From Capitella teleta (taxonomy: Eukaryota; Annelida; Polychaeta; Capitellidae): 64,000 nt of DNA. This document shows positions 1 through 11,200 of the stretch, piece by piece; within the stretch, counting starts at the first letter, position 1; every line of letters begins with the position of its first letter. A program made the translations under genes and the position numbers. The notes under the pieces are model-generated. The model saw only the letters and a list, made by a program, of their open reading frames with translations. It ran no database searches and had not been told where the DNA came from. The stretch is from assembly GCA_000328365.1 (NCBI GenBank), contig KB298496.1, positions 70,866 through 134,865 of the forward strand, in the 5' to 3' direction.

Positions 1-592
1 CGCTTTTAAAAATATACAAAATGTACGTGAGGCCGCATCTGGAATACGCCTCTCCCGCTTGGGCCGCCCTCACAGTCACACAGACTGGGCTATTAGAAAG
101 CCTGCAACGCAGAGCCATGCGTATCATCCTCGCCCTTCCCCGAAATCATCACATCACTGACGCTGACTACGCTGCCCTCAACATCACCTCATTAAGACAT
201 CGCCGCAATTTCGCCCTCGCCTGCTTCATGTTCAAATTAAACAGCAATCGTCTGCCACGCAAGCTCTCCAAATATAGACCCATCCCTCATACCAACCCAT
301 ACAACACGCGGAACTGTGTTTTGCGTGCGCCATATGTGCCTTACCCGTGCCTACGTCTTCTCGACCGTTCTCCTTTTCTTTTCGGCCTGAAAATTTTGAA
401 CTTCATTTCCCATACCTTTCATTCTCTTCCGGACATTTCCTCTTTTAAATCATCTCTTCGCGAGTCATCATATTACATGCAACTCGCACAAATTTATTAC
501 TAAATATTCTGCAAATTTATGACCTGTCAAGAGGACCTCCTCATGACATGTACTGAATAAAGTTTTCTATTGAAAAAAAAAAAAAAAAAAAA
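1..592 (+). mobile_element. LINE (non-LTR retrotransposon), 3' end with poly(A)
   Basis: The frame is open from the left edge and reads ...LLKIYKMYVRPHLEYASPAW, the conserved block just downstream of the reverse transcriptase domain of Jockey/CR1-like LINEs. It continues to a stop at 501-503. A short 3' UTR follows with AATAAA at 556-561 and an A-run at about 573-592, as expected for a target-primed insertion of a polyadenylated LINE transcript. Only the C-terminal ~165 residues of ORF2 lie in the window; the catalytic part would lie further left. The A-run is still intact and the frame is open, so this copy looks younger than the LINE remnant beside it. Confidence 0.8.
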
Positions 593-779
593 GTGGAAAT
601 CATTGATGAGAGCACTCAAGAGTGATTCATAACGTTCACAGCGACCGTGAAACTCATGCATCATAATGCATTCAGCATTCAGGCTCCCCAAGGTTGTCAA
701 GTATTTAGTTGTATTGCATACTGCTGGATGCATCGAAAGCGTTCGATAGGCTACAATATTTTTAATTGTTTCGTTTTCT

Positions 780-1590
780 GATCCGTCGAGGTCTCTTTCC
801 TCGGATTTTTAAATTACTCATGTCGATGTACAGCAGATGTTAGAATGGTAAACGATCTTCCTCAATGAGTTATAAAAATGGCGTAAAACAAGGCGGGGGT
901 ACTGTCTCTAATTTTATTTTGTATCTACATGGATGAGCTGATTGAACTGTTGGAAAATCAGGCATTGGTTGTCATTTAGGAAATAGGTATGTCGGGGCTT
1001 TGGCGTATGCCGATGATCTCACTCTATTAGCCCCAAGTCATCGAGCGGCTCAAAAAATGAATGCCATTTGTTAAAAATTTGCCTCGGAATATGATGTTTT
1101 GTACAAGCCATTCGAAAGCGTTATTGTATAACTGTAATTCCAATGTAAACATTCACTTGAATAATAACGTTGTTAAGGTTATGAAATCTTGATGCATACA
1201 TTGGCGAGAACCCAAGCACTAAGAATATAGAAAGATTAAATTCAATTAGGAAAAAGTTCTTTACAAGGGTACTCAATATTCCATGTTATGTCTATTGTTT
1301 CGTATGTAGCAAAAACCTTCCGCAATAACACTAGTAATATAGCCACAAATAATAAATTAATCTAAGTAATTGTCACAATTTCATCAATTCCAATGATCTA
1401 AAAAAATCAGAGATGAAATACAAAATTTTGAAAGCATGTGATATTATTTAAACGATGAAGATTTGTCAATTGTTTTGGCCATTGCTGACTTGCTTTATGA
1501 ATATCATGGTCTTGACATAATAAAATCCCAGGCTAGTGAAAAAATTATCTGCAAAAAGCGTCAAGGCGTCGATCGATATTTGTGTTTGCA
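780..1590 (+). mobile_element. Decayed LINE reverse-transcriptase fragment
   Basis: Broken frames spell a reverse transcriptase core: NGVKQGG (about 870-900), then LFCIYMDELIELLEN, then ALAYADDLTLLAPS (about 1000-1040), which carries the catalytic YADD box. Stops and frame changes lie between the blocks, so it is a dead copy. The later part (about 1460-1590) contains a piece resembling the C-terminal segment of the related copy at 23.3-24.4 kb. The two copies belong to the same LINE lineage, different from the 3' end at 1-592. Confidence 0.65.
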
Positions 1591-2924
1591 TTTTGCTGTG
1601 TAACAGTTATTGTGTGTTATGATTTGTCAGTACAATCTTATATTCAATAAGAACAATAGTTAATGATTATGTGTTTTTTTTTGTTTTTTTTTTTTTTGTG
1701 TGACAAACAAACGGCTAATTAATTAATTAGCTCGTGTGATTCATGTCCCAATCTGAGTCAGATTCATCATTCATCCATTCGATGTTGTATGCAATTCTGT
1801 CAGCCATTGTTTAGCTCGTGACTAGAGTCCTCTAATGTCCTCTCGTTGTAGTACATTGCGTCAGCTAAGTGATGTCTAATTCACGGGCGAAATCAAGGGC
1901 TGAAACCAGAACTGTTGTGGGGTGTCACACTTCTGCCTGCACTGCGTGCCAGTACGATTACTATGGCAACACGATCGATCTCGCGAGCCTCTCTTCAGTC
2001 TCTTGTCGAGGCCTGGAATACCATCACACAGGCTATACAACTCACGGATTTATCTCACGAAGATATTAACTTGTTAGAAATTTTGTTTGTTTTTGTGTAT
2101 GAATGATATATTCAAGGCTGGAAGAAAGCGAGTGTTTAAACTTCTCAAATTCGATGTATCTTGTAATTAGCCCACAACAAAGCGTATTGTCTAATAATAA
2201 TTAATGCGTATTAAATTTTGTCCTTTATCATCAACCTACAACAAAATAATATTGAAGAAAAAAGCAATCAGAGGAGCGAAGAAAATCTATTTCGATCAAA
2301 CATTCAGTGACTGTAAGCCCCACATTAGGAAAACGTGAAAGTCTATTAATTCCCTTTGAAATCAAAATAAATCGGAAGTGGAACACACGAAGCACTTGGG
2401 GCAGGTGATTGAACGACTGAGAGGTCCAGTTTACCTGTATGACTGTGAATGTAATCGATGTATAAGTGAATCGACAAAGTTCTGTGTGATTCCTTGTGAT
2501 ATCCGTGCAGGCTCAGCTGGGCAGAATTGGTACAAAACAGGGTCCCACCACCTATATTGCACCAATCCAAATTCCGGAATAAGCTGTCATATTTGGTACC
2601 AAATTTCCCAATGAGCTCCCACACACCTCGACGTCGAAATCTGAGAGGTGCCCTGAATCTTGTCCAGGAAAATGTCCCCTTCTGACAGATTAGAACCAGC
2701 GGAGGCTGCGATTTATTCAGCAGTCAGAGAAGGACCAAGCAGAGGTGGGAGTAGTGTTCTTGGCCGATTTTCCCCATGCAAATAAACTCAATCGAAAATT
2801 AATCTTGTATGTCTAGGCATCTGAGGCCTCCACTCTAGAAAGGAATAATTGACCACTCAACTTCCACTCCGGTTATCCACTCTCTCAATTTCATCACGCT
2901 GTTACAAGAAGATCTGGAGGTCAT

Positions 2925-3215
2925 CCCTTATGCAACGGCCTGGATCGAAGCCGATCAAGTGAACTAACACAGCAAAAGAGGTATATAACATGTGCCCCAG
3001 TATAACACCCCAGACCCCAGCCTGAGAGGCGTATTTCATTAGCCCTTCGTGGCACAATGTCAAGTGTGGCTTCTGAATTTGACCGCGCATATGTACATCC
3101 AGAAGGGTCGTGAGACATCTGAGTCGATGCAGACTTTGCAAGTGGTTTATTATCAGCTTTTGTGCAGAACTTGGAAACCATGCAAGTGGCACAATTTAGG
3201 CTTAATTATATACAT
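2925..3215 (-). pseudogene. Possible decayed protein-kinase fragment
   Basis: On the minus strand, two overlapping frames give, in kinase order, CHLHGFQVLHK (compare the xYLHxxxVIHRD catalytic loop), DNKPLA, then TLCHEGLMKYASQ and AGVWGVILGHMLY (compare the APE and DVWSFGVxLxEML segments). The catalytic HRD is not intact and frame changes are needed between blocks. The order of the motifs is suggestive, but each match is weak, so this may be chance. No flanking exons were found. Confidence 0.3.
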
Positions 3216-4200
3216 ATATAAATGGTGGGTGGGTACTTTGCTTCGCCGTTCATGCATTTTAAACCGGGTGCTTGACTGAGTGAATCACAAACCGATCAAT
3301 GAGCGTGATACCCTTGCATAAAGAGGGCGAAATGAGTCTGAAGACACTCGGTAAATCTTTGCGTGAATAGCTAGGCCTTTCGTGGCCTCACGCTCGGTGG
3401 CTTCACACTTGACTGACTCCAAACTCGGTTACTGGTAACTGCTGACATCTTTTCCGCTGCTGCATCAAAGGAAACATAACACACCTCATCGGAAGGATAC
3501 AGTATCGGAGATATACCAAGTTTCACCGTCTGAGCGCCCATGTACAGGTTAATTACGGGGTCGCCGTTAATCAAAGAGTGTTTTTGAATGGCCGTATATA
3601 CGTGGTTTTGCAACTTACAGCAGTTAACCTTCGTTGAAATATTTGGAATATTTGTATGAAATCGTGATTGCCTGCTTGTGTTTTTGCTCACTCACATTAA
3701 AATCACGCATGGGGGGGGGGGGGGTAATTTTAACTTATAAGCCCATGGGTTGTTGGGTTGAACTAATTTGTAAGGTTCTCATAATGAAATTTCATGAATT
3801 ATGATACATATATAACAGATTGCTTGGGTTCGATCGAGCGATCGAGGGAGCCCTCAAAATGCCCAGCACAGGCGTGGAAACTGAATGTGTAGACCAGTTT
3901 TATGCTATAATATATTCAATATACAGGAAGGTTCAAAAGTTTACTTACAATTAAGGGATGAGTTTATTTCAATGTGGCTTTATGTTTGAGTCATTAAAAC
4001 TGCACAATATACCAGAAAGTAATTACCCTCTATAGTTGCAACAGTCTCTTTTCTTGACTACTATGTCGTTACAAATTCTATATTTTTTTATTTTTATTTT
4101 TATTTTCTCAAATTACGCCATTCCGCTGCGTCATAATGCGTTATTTTTTCTAATGCACTGCCATTGTATTCACACATGTGTACTTTTGTACTTTATTTTG

Positions 4201-4313
4201 CTTCAACCCCATTAATTATAGCTTCAATACCCCATTAATTATAGCTTCAATACCCCATTAATTATAGCTTCAATACCCCATTAATTATAGCTTCAATACC
4301 CCATTAATTATAG
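4201..4313. repeat. 23-bp tandem repeat, five units
   Basis: Four perfect head-to-tail units of 23 bp (cttcaataccccattaatta plus tag) begin at 4222, 4245, 4268 and 4291. They are preceded by one 21-bp variant unit at 4201. No gene overlaps it. Confidence 0.95.
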
Positions 4314-5000
4314 CATTGTGGTGCCATAAGTTAGCAATAAGGTTATGAAAATAGCAAGCATTGACTTATTCAAAGGTTGCTGAAACTTTAATTGTGTTTA
4401 CAAAAAAGTCCCAGTATTTATTAATGTTTCTCTCTGTGAGCTCGTGATGTGCCCCATAACATGTTTCATTAATTGAATTATGAAACTCATTAATTATGAT
4501 TCATTTAACAATACACGTGTAGAGTCTCGAGAGATCGTTGCTCAGAGGATACCCTTCCTCAGGTGGTTTCGGTTTTGGTCACGCGCACTCGTATCCATGA
4601 CCCGTCTTTGATCCTTCGCTCTCCTATCTAATCTCATCGTACACATTATAATTATTATTATTATTATTATTATAATATCATTTTTTTCCCATATATCATA
4701 TTTTTTCCATTCCGAACCGAGTGAGATAGAACAACTCAAGAAATATCAAGCGTTCTGATTGGTCAATGGTCACGTGCTTGTCTTAATTAAAGGTCGAGGA
4801 TCATTAATTACTCTTTTGCTCTTTTGTAATTACCAATATAACAGAGAGGCCAATGATATTATTTTTTATTACAATTCAAGACTAATAAACTATCATAATA
4901 CGATTTTTTTTGCTCAGGTAGAATAGCTTGACATGAGATATGAGTGAGAGATTTCATGCATGAACCAATCACCTCTCGGCTTCCATTGTTAACGACCAGC

Positions 5001-8000
5001 TTATTTTAAGACATCACACCCGCTTGAAATGGAGCCTAGCGAAGCAATGTGTCAGAAATTCAAGGTAAATCACATGCAAACTTCATTTACATATTATAGA
5101 GTGGGCCAAAATTAAAATTAATCTATCTGCTCCATGTTAAAATGATGTTAAAAACAAAACTTTAAAATTTCCTAAAATTTATCCATTATTCAAAAAAATA
5201 AAAAAATAAAAAATAATAATTATAATATGGATTGACTTAGGAGGCTATTATGCACCCATTTATGCAAAGAAATCGAATGTCGTTAATTTTGAATGAGGGA
5301 GGAACTTAATGAAGTTAAATGCGATTATTGTGTGATCGCGAAGAGAGCTAAATCGGATGAGCCCCTGAACGATCGAGCATTATGGAATGGCATTTATTGC
5401 GTGGCACTTCAATACAGATGCTCTGCATTGCTTTGATTTCACGAAACAAACACCAGTGCTGCAATCAAAGCTGCAGATTAATGTGATCGAGAAAGATATC
5501 TATAATATCCAGGGCTAAACGGTAAAACATAATTAATTTATGAATGATGATAAAATCAATTGTATCGATAAAGTGAGGTTCATGTACATAAATTATCAGC
5601 ATTAAAGAATCCAGTCTCTGAATATAATATTTACATAATGACTTTTTAAAAACATCAATTGATAAAGAATTACGAATATGAAGTGGTCAAATGTTCCATC
5701 AATGAACAACTTATATTAAAATGTGCCTTATATTTATGCGTCCGATGAAGTCTATCCATGGTCCAGGGCCCTGTTTGCCGTCAAAAGTGATAATATCGCC
5801 CGAATGTTGGGTGCACCAAAGAATGTGGATCGAGACGTACGCGCTATTGATCGAGATAGATCTGAGTCAAATTCGATGAAATTGAAACAATAATGTTAGG
5901 GTCAGCAGCATGAAATGTTAAAACGACCATATACCGACTATTTATATCTCTTTATCTTTGCGTGGTCTTCAGGCCCACACTGTGAACTGTTGAGTAAATT
6001 GTCAATATTCCGTACAATTTTTAATTTAAAGTTTTAATAAACCCTTAGGATTTTTCGATAAGAGTAGAGGGAAGCCCCGGTCCTGGGCTTCTGTTCTGGC
6101 ACCCGTATCACCCGAATGTGTTGGGTGGAGCCGTGAAACCCTATCATGCCCCATGCCTCTCTTATTATATAATATATTCCCAATATGGGGAAGTCAAGTG
6201 CCATAAATTTCACCCTTATAGCAACATCTTGTTCAACCAGGGAAGCCCTGATGTTGGAGAAGAACTGTGAACAGAATGTTTTGGTTTCATGTCGATTTTT
6301 CTGTTTCGGTTTCGATGTGATTTCGATGTTTGTTTCGACAAACGATTATGCCGATATCGACACTTATTGCCGCATGTACTTTTGACCCATTTTATAAATC
6401 GATAATTGAACAAGTACTAGTAATTCAATGCATGCCTTTATTATTTTAGAACAACATTTATATTTGTAGTCAGTTTATAGGCCCATGTACGAGTCTTGCG
6501 CATGTTCAATCGAGGCGAGATATTCAAGAATCAAGGCAACAAATGCATTTAATGCACGATTAAACTACAACAACCGAATTGAGTTCACGTACTCGCGCAC
6601 CCTGATCTGCCGATCCAACAATCGTGTGAATTTTTCATTCTCCCATGCCATGCCATAGAAGAAGTGCACCGTGATCCCTCGAGAAACACCACACATCATA
6701 CGAGTCCGTCCCCCGACTTTCCCGCCGCGCCTCATCTTTGAACTGGCCATTATTGACCTCAGCCAGGTCACTCCTTCTCTCGCCGTTAAGAGTTCAAATG
6801 AGTTCATCCGCAGCGGCACCAGGTCATCAGGTTGACAGCAGGCGACGAACAGTACTCAATACTCGCAGAGTACTTGCACCCGTGCTGCTTTGGTTGTCAG
6901 CGCACTCAATCGCACGCGCGCAAGTTGCGTGGGCCTTCAGATGCATGTCTACGGTAATAGCGTCTGTGCTATCTTAATTCTGAACGAAAGTTTATTCATT
7001 GATGAATTACCCGGGAAAAGTAGGTCGGTTCTTCTGAGTACATGATTGTACATGTGTAGGAATTCGGGCAGACGGATCTAAGAAGTACTTAGAATTTTAG
7101 AGGCGTGAGAATTTGCCCTCAACGTCATTATGATGCCACTGCTTCTTGTCGAATCCGAACGCGATCCAAGCATCGCACCACCTAATGAATATTCATGAAG
7201 TTCATCTTGTATTAATAATGTATTTTGGCATACTTCTTCACAATTCAGCGAATTTATGAACTTAGTTCCGACAATTAAAAACATTTCCGTTCCAACTGCC
7301 ATACATTATTCAATAAAATTCTTCGTAATCATAATAAGTTTTCCCTCTACACATACGTGTAGCATTTCAGCAGACTTCCTAGAAATCAGGTTGTACAATA
7401 TGAATATTCATATACACAATGCATATTCATGAGCTGCAATAGCCAATTAGATTTGTTGTCCGTAGCAACGCATCACGATGCTTACATCGGGCGTGGCTCG
7501 TAATTTCGCGACCACGTGGAGATAAAATTAGCCTAAGAGTAGCCTCTCCTTGAGTGAGCCAGACAAACAAGCCGGCCGGTATCGGGATCACCCCATCGTC
7601 TGTTTGAGGTCGCCCGGATACGCAGGCCGAAACACGATATGTCTCGTGGCGTGACATTCAAACGGTAAACACGCGAGCGTCATGAATGAAATTCTAACGG
7701 AGTTCTGTTTACATGAAGATTCGTTTAATGAATGAAGAAGACAGCTCGGCATCAGCGAGCGTGTGAAGAATCAAGAAACTCATCTCTGTTTTTGTTCTTA
7801 CATGTGCAGACTGCCATGGACTTGACTGATCCGTCGCCGCAACGAATCTGAGCAATAAACCAAGCATATATCTGGGTGACGAGAAGGAAAAAAAAAAAAA
7901 AAAAAAAAAACCGACAAAATCTGCCTCGGGAAAAATGCCAGCAGGTCACGTGCGTCGGTCTGAAGGAGGGAAGAGTGGCAGAAGCCTGCTGACCTCAAAC

Positions 8001-8028
8001 CTCGGCGTCTCCGAGGTGAGTTGTGCAC
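5001..8028. other. Intergenic region upstream of the SRCR/Frizzled gene
   Basis: No supportable gene. A possible short first exon (ATG at 5029, followed by GTAAAT after 12 codons) has no partner exon that I can find. The region near 6.6-7.0 kb and 7.4-8.0 kb is richer in CpG than the surrounding AT-rich DNA and may contain the upstream regulatory sequence of the gene that starts at 8258. An A-run lies at about 7888-7910. Confidence 0.4.
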
Positions 8029-8035
8029 TATAAAA
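8029..8035 (+). promoter_or_regulatory. Candidate TATA box of the SRCR/Frizzled gene
   Basis: TATAAAA lies about 220 nt upstream of the start ATG at 8258, in a stretch of moderate GC. A start site some 25-35 nt downstream would give a 5' UTR of roughly 200 nt. Placement is by sequence match only. Confidence 0.4.
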
Positions 8036-8257
8036 CCAAGAATGCATCCGCTCAACTCCCATTCCTACTCTAGCTCCCTTGAGTTGCATTTCATACAATT
8101 CTCACTTCACTTATATCACTATATTCCTCTGCGGATAGTTGACATTGTTGACATTGACACATTCACAATTGAGCTGATTCGGGAATTTTTATAACATTTT
8201 GGCGATTCGATTGGAATCAAAATGTTTTTCTGAGTCGTTTATTGAATAATCATTAAA

Positions 8258-11200
8258 ATGGCTTCTGTGAATTCTGACCAAGACAAGGAAAAGTTACTCT
8301 TTGTTATCGCTCAGAACGACCCTTCTGCAACCGCTGAGGTAGGTCCATTCAATCATTAGTTGACCAATGCTTAACTTCAATGAACCTCCAGATGATTAAA
8401 GTGTATCCTATTATGCAATCTATGCCTATTTAATTAAATGGTATGCAACTGTTTAATAACTTAAATATCCCCTCCCCCCTCCCATCAATCGGATTTTGTT
8501 TATGATTATCACTTTAGTTTATGCTGCTTAATTTTGCTCAAGTTCAAGTTGGAAGTTATTTTTCTGGTCGCAGGAACGATAGGCAATGCGGAATGCCCAT
8601 TAACCCTTCCTGTGCTTTAATATCTTAGGGCCGTATCCCTCTGTCTGCCACATTAATTTCAGAATTAGAAAAACTTCGGATGTACAATCTTGAAAAAATC
8701 ATATCTCAGCCTTTTCTCAACATAATCTTAATATTCTTTACACCAAATTGCATCTACAGATTCTGAATTTTCTGATGAACCCATAGTCAGAGCTAAGAAA
8801 CTAAGATAAACTATATGTTTTATTTGATAAAACATTATTACAAGAATTTTTCTTATGCGGAACATGTTACAAAGTCTCTGCAGCTTACTTAAGGCTTCAA
8901 ATACAAGGTAAAATAATAGAAAAAGTTACCAAGTGAATGTTAGGAAACTTATGAACACTGAACATTACCATCAAATATAATCACAATGCACTCTCATTTG
9001 ACGAACCTTTTCTAATACGCCCACAATTAATTAGTTAAGCAAGAGATCTGCATACAAGAAAATGAAAACTGAAATAAAATCTGCAGATAAATCTCTATAA
9101 ATTGAAACCCCCCCCCCAAAAAAAAACCCAACTTCTCGACTATTCTAAATAATTAAATTATAAAACAGACAATGAGACATGAAGACACATTGACAATATT
9201 ATCTACTACAGATGCAGCTGTAGTGTACTCTAGATCAAAATTTAATTATTTAATTTTTTAGACCCTATCCAAATTGTCTGCGGAATTTGATGTGCCTTAA
9301 GCAGGGCGTATTACATAACCACAACAAATTGATATCTCTTCAGACGGATTCTCATGTAAAATAAAGATTGACATCCGATCGAAACCGAAATCAGAAAATT
9401 GATATGCAACCATAAGTTGATTAATGCGTTTCACAAAATTGTAATGAAACATGCATTCCACTTGAAAACTAAGTGACAAAGGCACTCATGGTGACAGCAA
9501 CAGTTGGGTAATTAATTACTGAAGCTCATGAATATAACTGTGGCAATTAACAGTTGGAATATATGTCAACTTATCTTCCGACTAATTGGGTCACCTAGCT
9601 CCCACTCAAATCATGACTCAATAATGACGCACCTAGCTTTTAGCTCCAATTAAGGCGGGCCTTCGTGTTTTATGGGTTCACGTGCTCGAGTGATTTGACT
9701 GATTTCTGATTATAATGCACATTGTATAATAAATTTGCAAACTCCATTTAAAAGTCAAGGGAAAAATTCAAGCTGTCACGCATGGTTGTTGCATTGGTTG
9801 CCTCTAGGTTTTAACTTTATGATATTTTAAGGGTGGGGTGAGCTCAGATTTTTCATCATTCATCATAGGGTCTCTGTGCAAAGTAATGTGTTGTAAATTT
9901 TCCTTATTATTTATATAATATAATGGTAGTAATTTTTCGCTATATATATATATACCAACTGAAAACCAAAGTTAAAATAAAAATAAATATCAGTTCAAAG
10001 CACTTCAAACTGATAATCCTATAAATACGGTACTTAAATTATGCGCAGTACTTATATTTTCAATCTGAAAACCCAAAAGTACTCCAGGGTAAATATTATT
10101 GCTAAAATCGTTTTGTGATTATTTTTAAAATGAATCTAGTTCGGAATTCAGCTTTTCTAGGCCATGCAAAACAATAAAGACAGACACAATACTATTAAAA
10201 ATAGTCCCCCCAAAATAATCACGTGCAATCTCCACAGCTATATTTAAGTGAAGGACAGGCATACTCCAGCACGGTGCAACACAGTGTTCAAACTAATTAC
10301 ATGTATTGTGAAATCTGTTTCTTCTTCTCCAATTCGTCATCCGGATTTTTTAAAATCATTCAACGTCCAAAAGTCCTCGTCTGCCGTATTTTCACACAGT
10401 GGGAAATGACTTTCATGTCAAGAGTTTTTCCTTCGAACTCAGACTGTCTGTTTGATCGACAGGTGGTCTTGGTTAGAACTGAGCGCAAAGGAGGAGTCTG
10501 GCTCCTGTCACCGTTCGTGCTAATTAAGGGGACAGTCTCAGGTGAACGGCAATTGGCCAGGGGAGGAACTGATGTTGAACTTGAGGGAAAAAGGGGTCAA
10601 TTTGGGAATTGGCAGAATGACACACCAGCCCTGCATATGTAACATATATTCCCGATTGATTTGTTTAGCTATCATTTTGCAAAATATTCCTCCTGTTTCT
10701 CCACTCCTGGCATTCATCCACTTTTTGCTCACGTTTCAAATTCTGCCCAGTGACCTCGAGAGTGTATTTCGGGAGGAACAAGCACTACTGTTGGCTGCGT
10801 CGCCTACTCGAACCAATCAGCGTCATGCTTGTGGCGTGATATTCGGTTGCCATGGTTTCCCACTCCAATGCCTCCCACTCGAAATAAGCACCAGAGCGCC
10901 ACGTGCCTCACCTGGCATTCTGCCAATGGGCGCACCCCCCCTCATGGTCAATGCTCCTTGTGTTGAGGTCAGGTGTGGCGTCGTCAACGGTGTGTGTACT
11001 GCAGTACTGTGTTGTGACGTCAGAAGTACACGTGTACTACATAGAATACTGCTTCACAGAATGCACCCTAGTGCCTCAGCCTAAACATATGTACCGATTC
11101 AGACCTCTTGAGGATTTCCCTTTTTATACATTGTACGTGTCTTCAAATTCTAATTGTATCCATCTTATGCCTACTGCACGATCGAATAGCATGATGATTA

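Larger units (their letters stand above)
1591..5000. other. AT-rich stretch without a supported gene
   Basis: Mostly short broken frames. It holds a possible kinase remnant (2925-3215), a G-run (about 3711-3724), a 23-bp tandem repeat (4201-4313) and an ATT microsatellite (about 4645-4675). A minus-strand frame of about 106 codons at 3371-3691 has no family I recognise and no clear splice context. I see nothing else supportable. Confidence 0.5.

Noticed and set aside
5029-5064. Possible first coding exon (MEPSEAMCQKFK, then GTAAAT)
   Set aside because: No partner exon, homology or promoter could be tied to it; a chance ATG with a donor-like site is likely.
10542-11084. Plus-strand frame of 180 codons in intron 1 of the SRCR/Frizzled gene
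   Set aside because: No recognisable motif and no matching splice sites; it lies in a locally CpG-rich part of the intron that may be regulatory.
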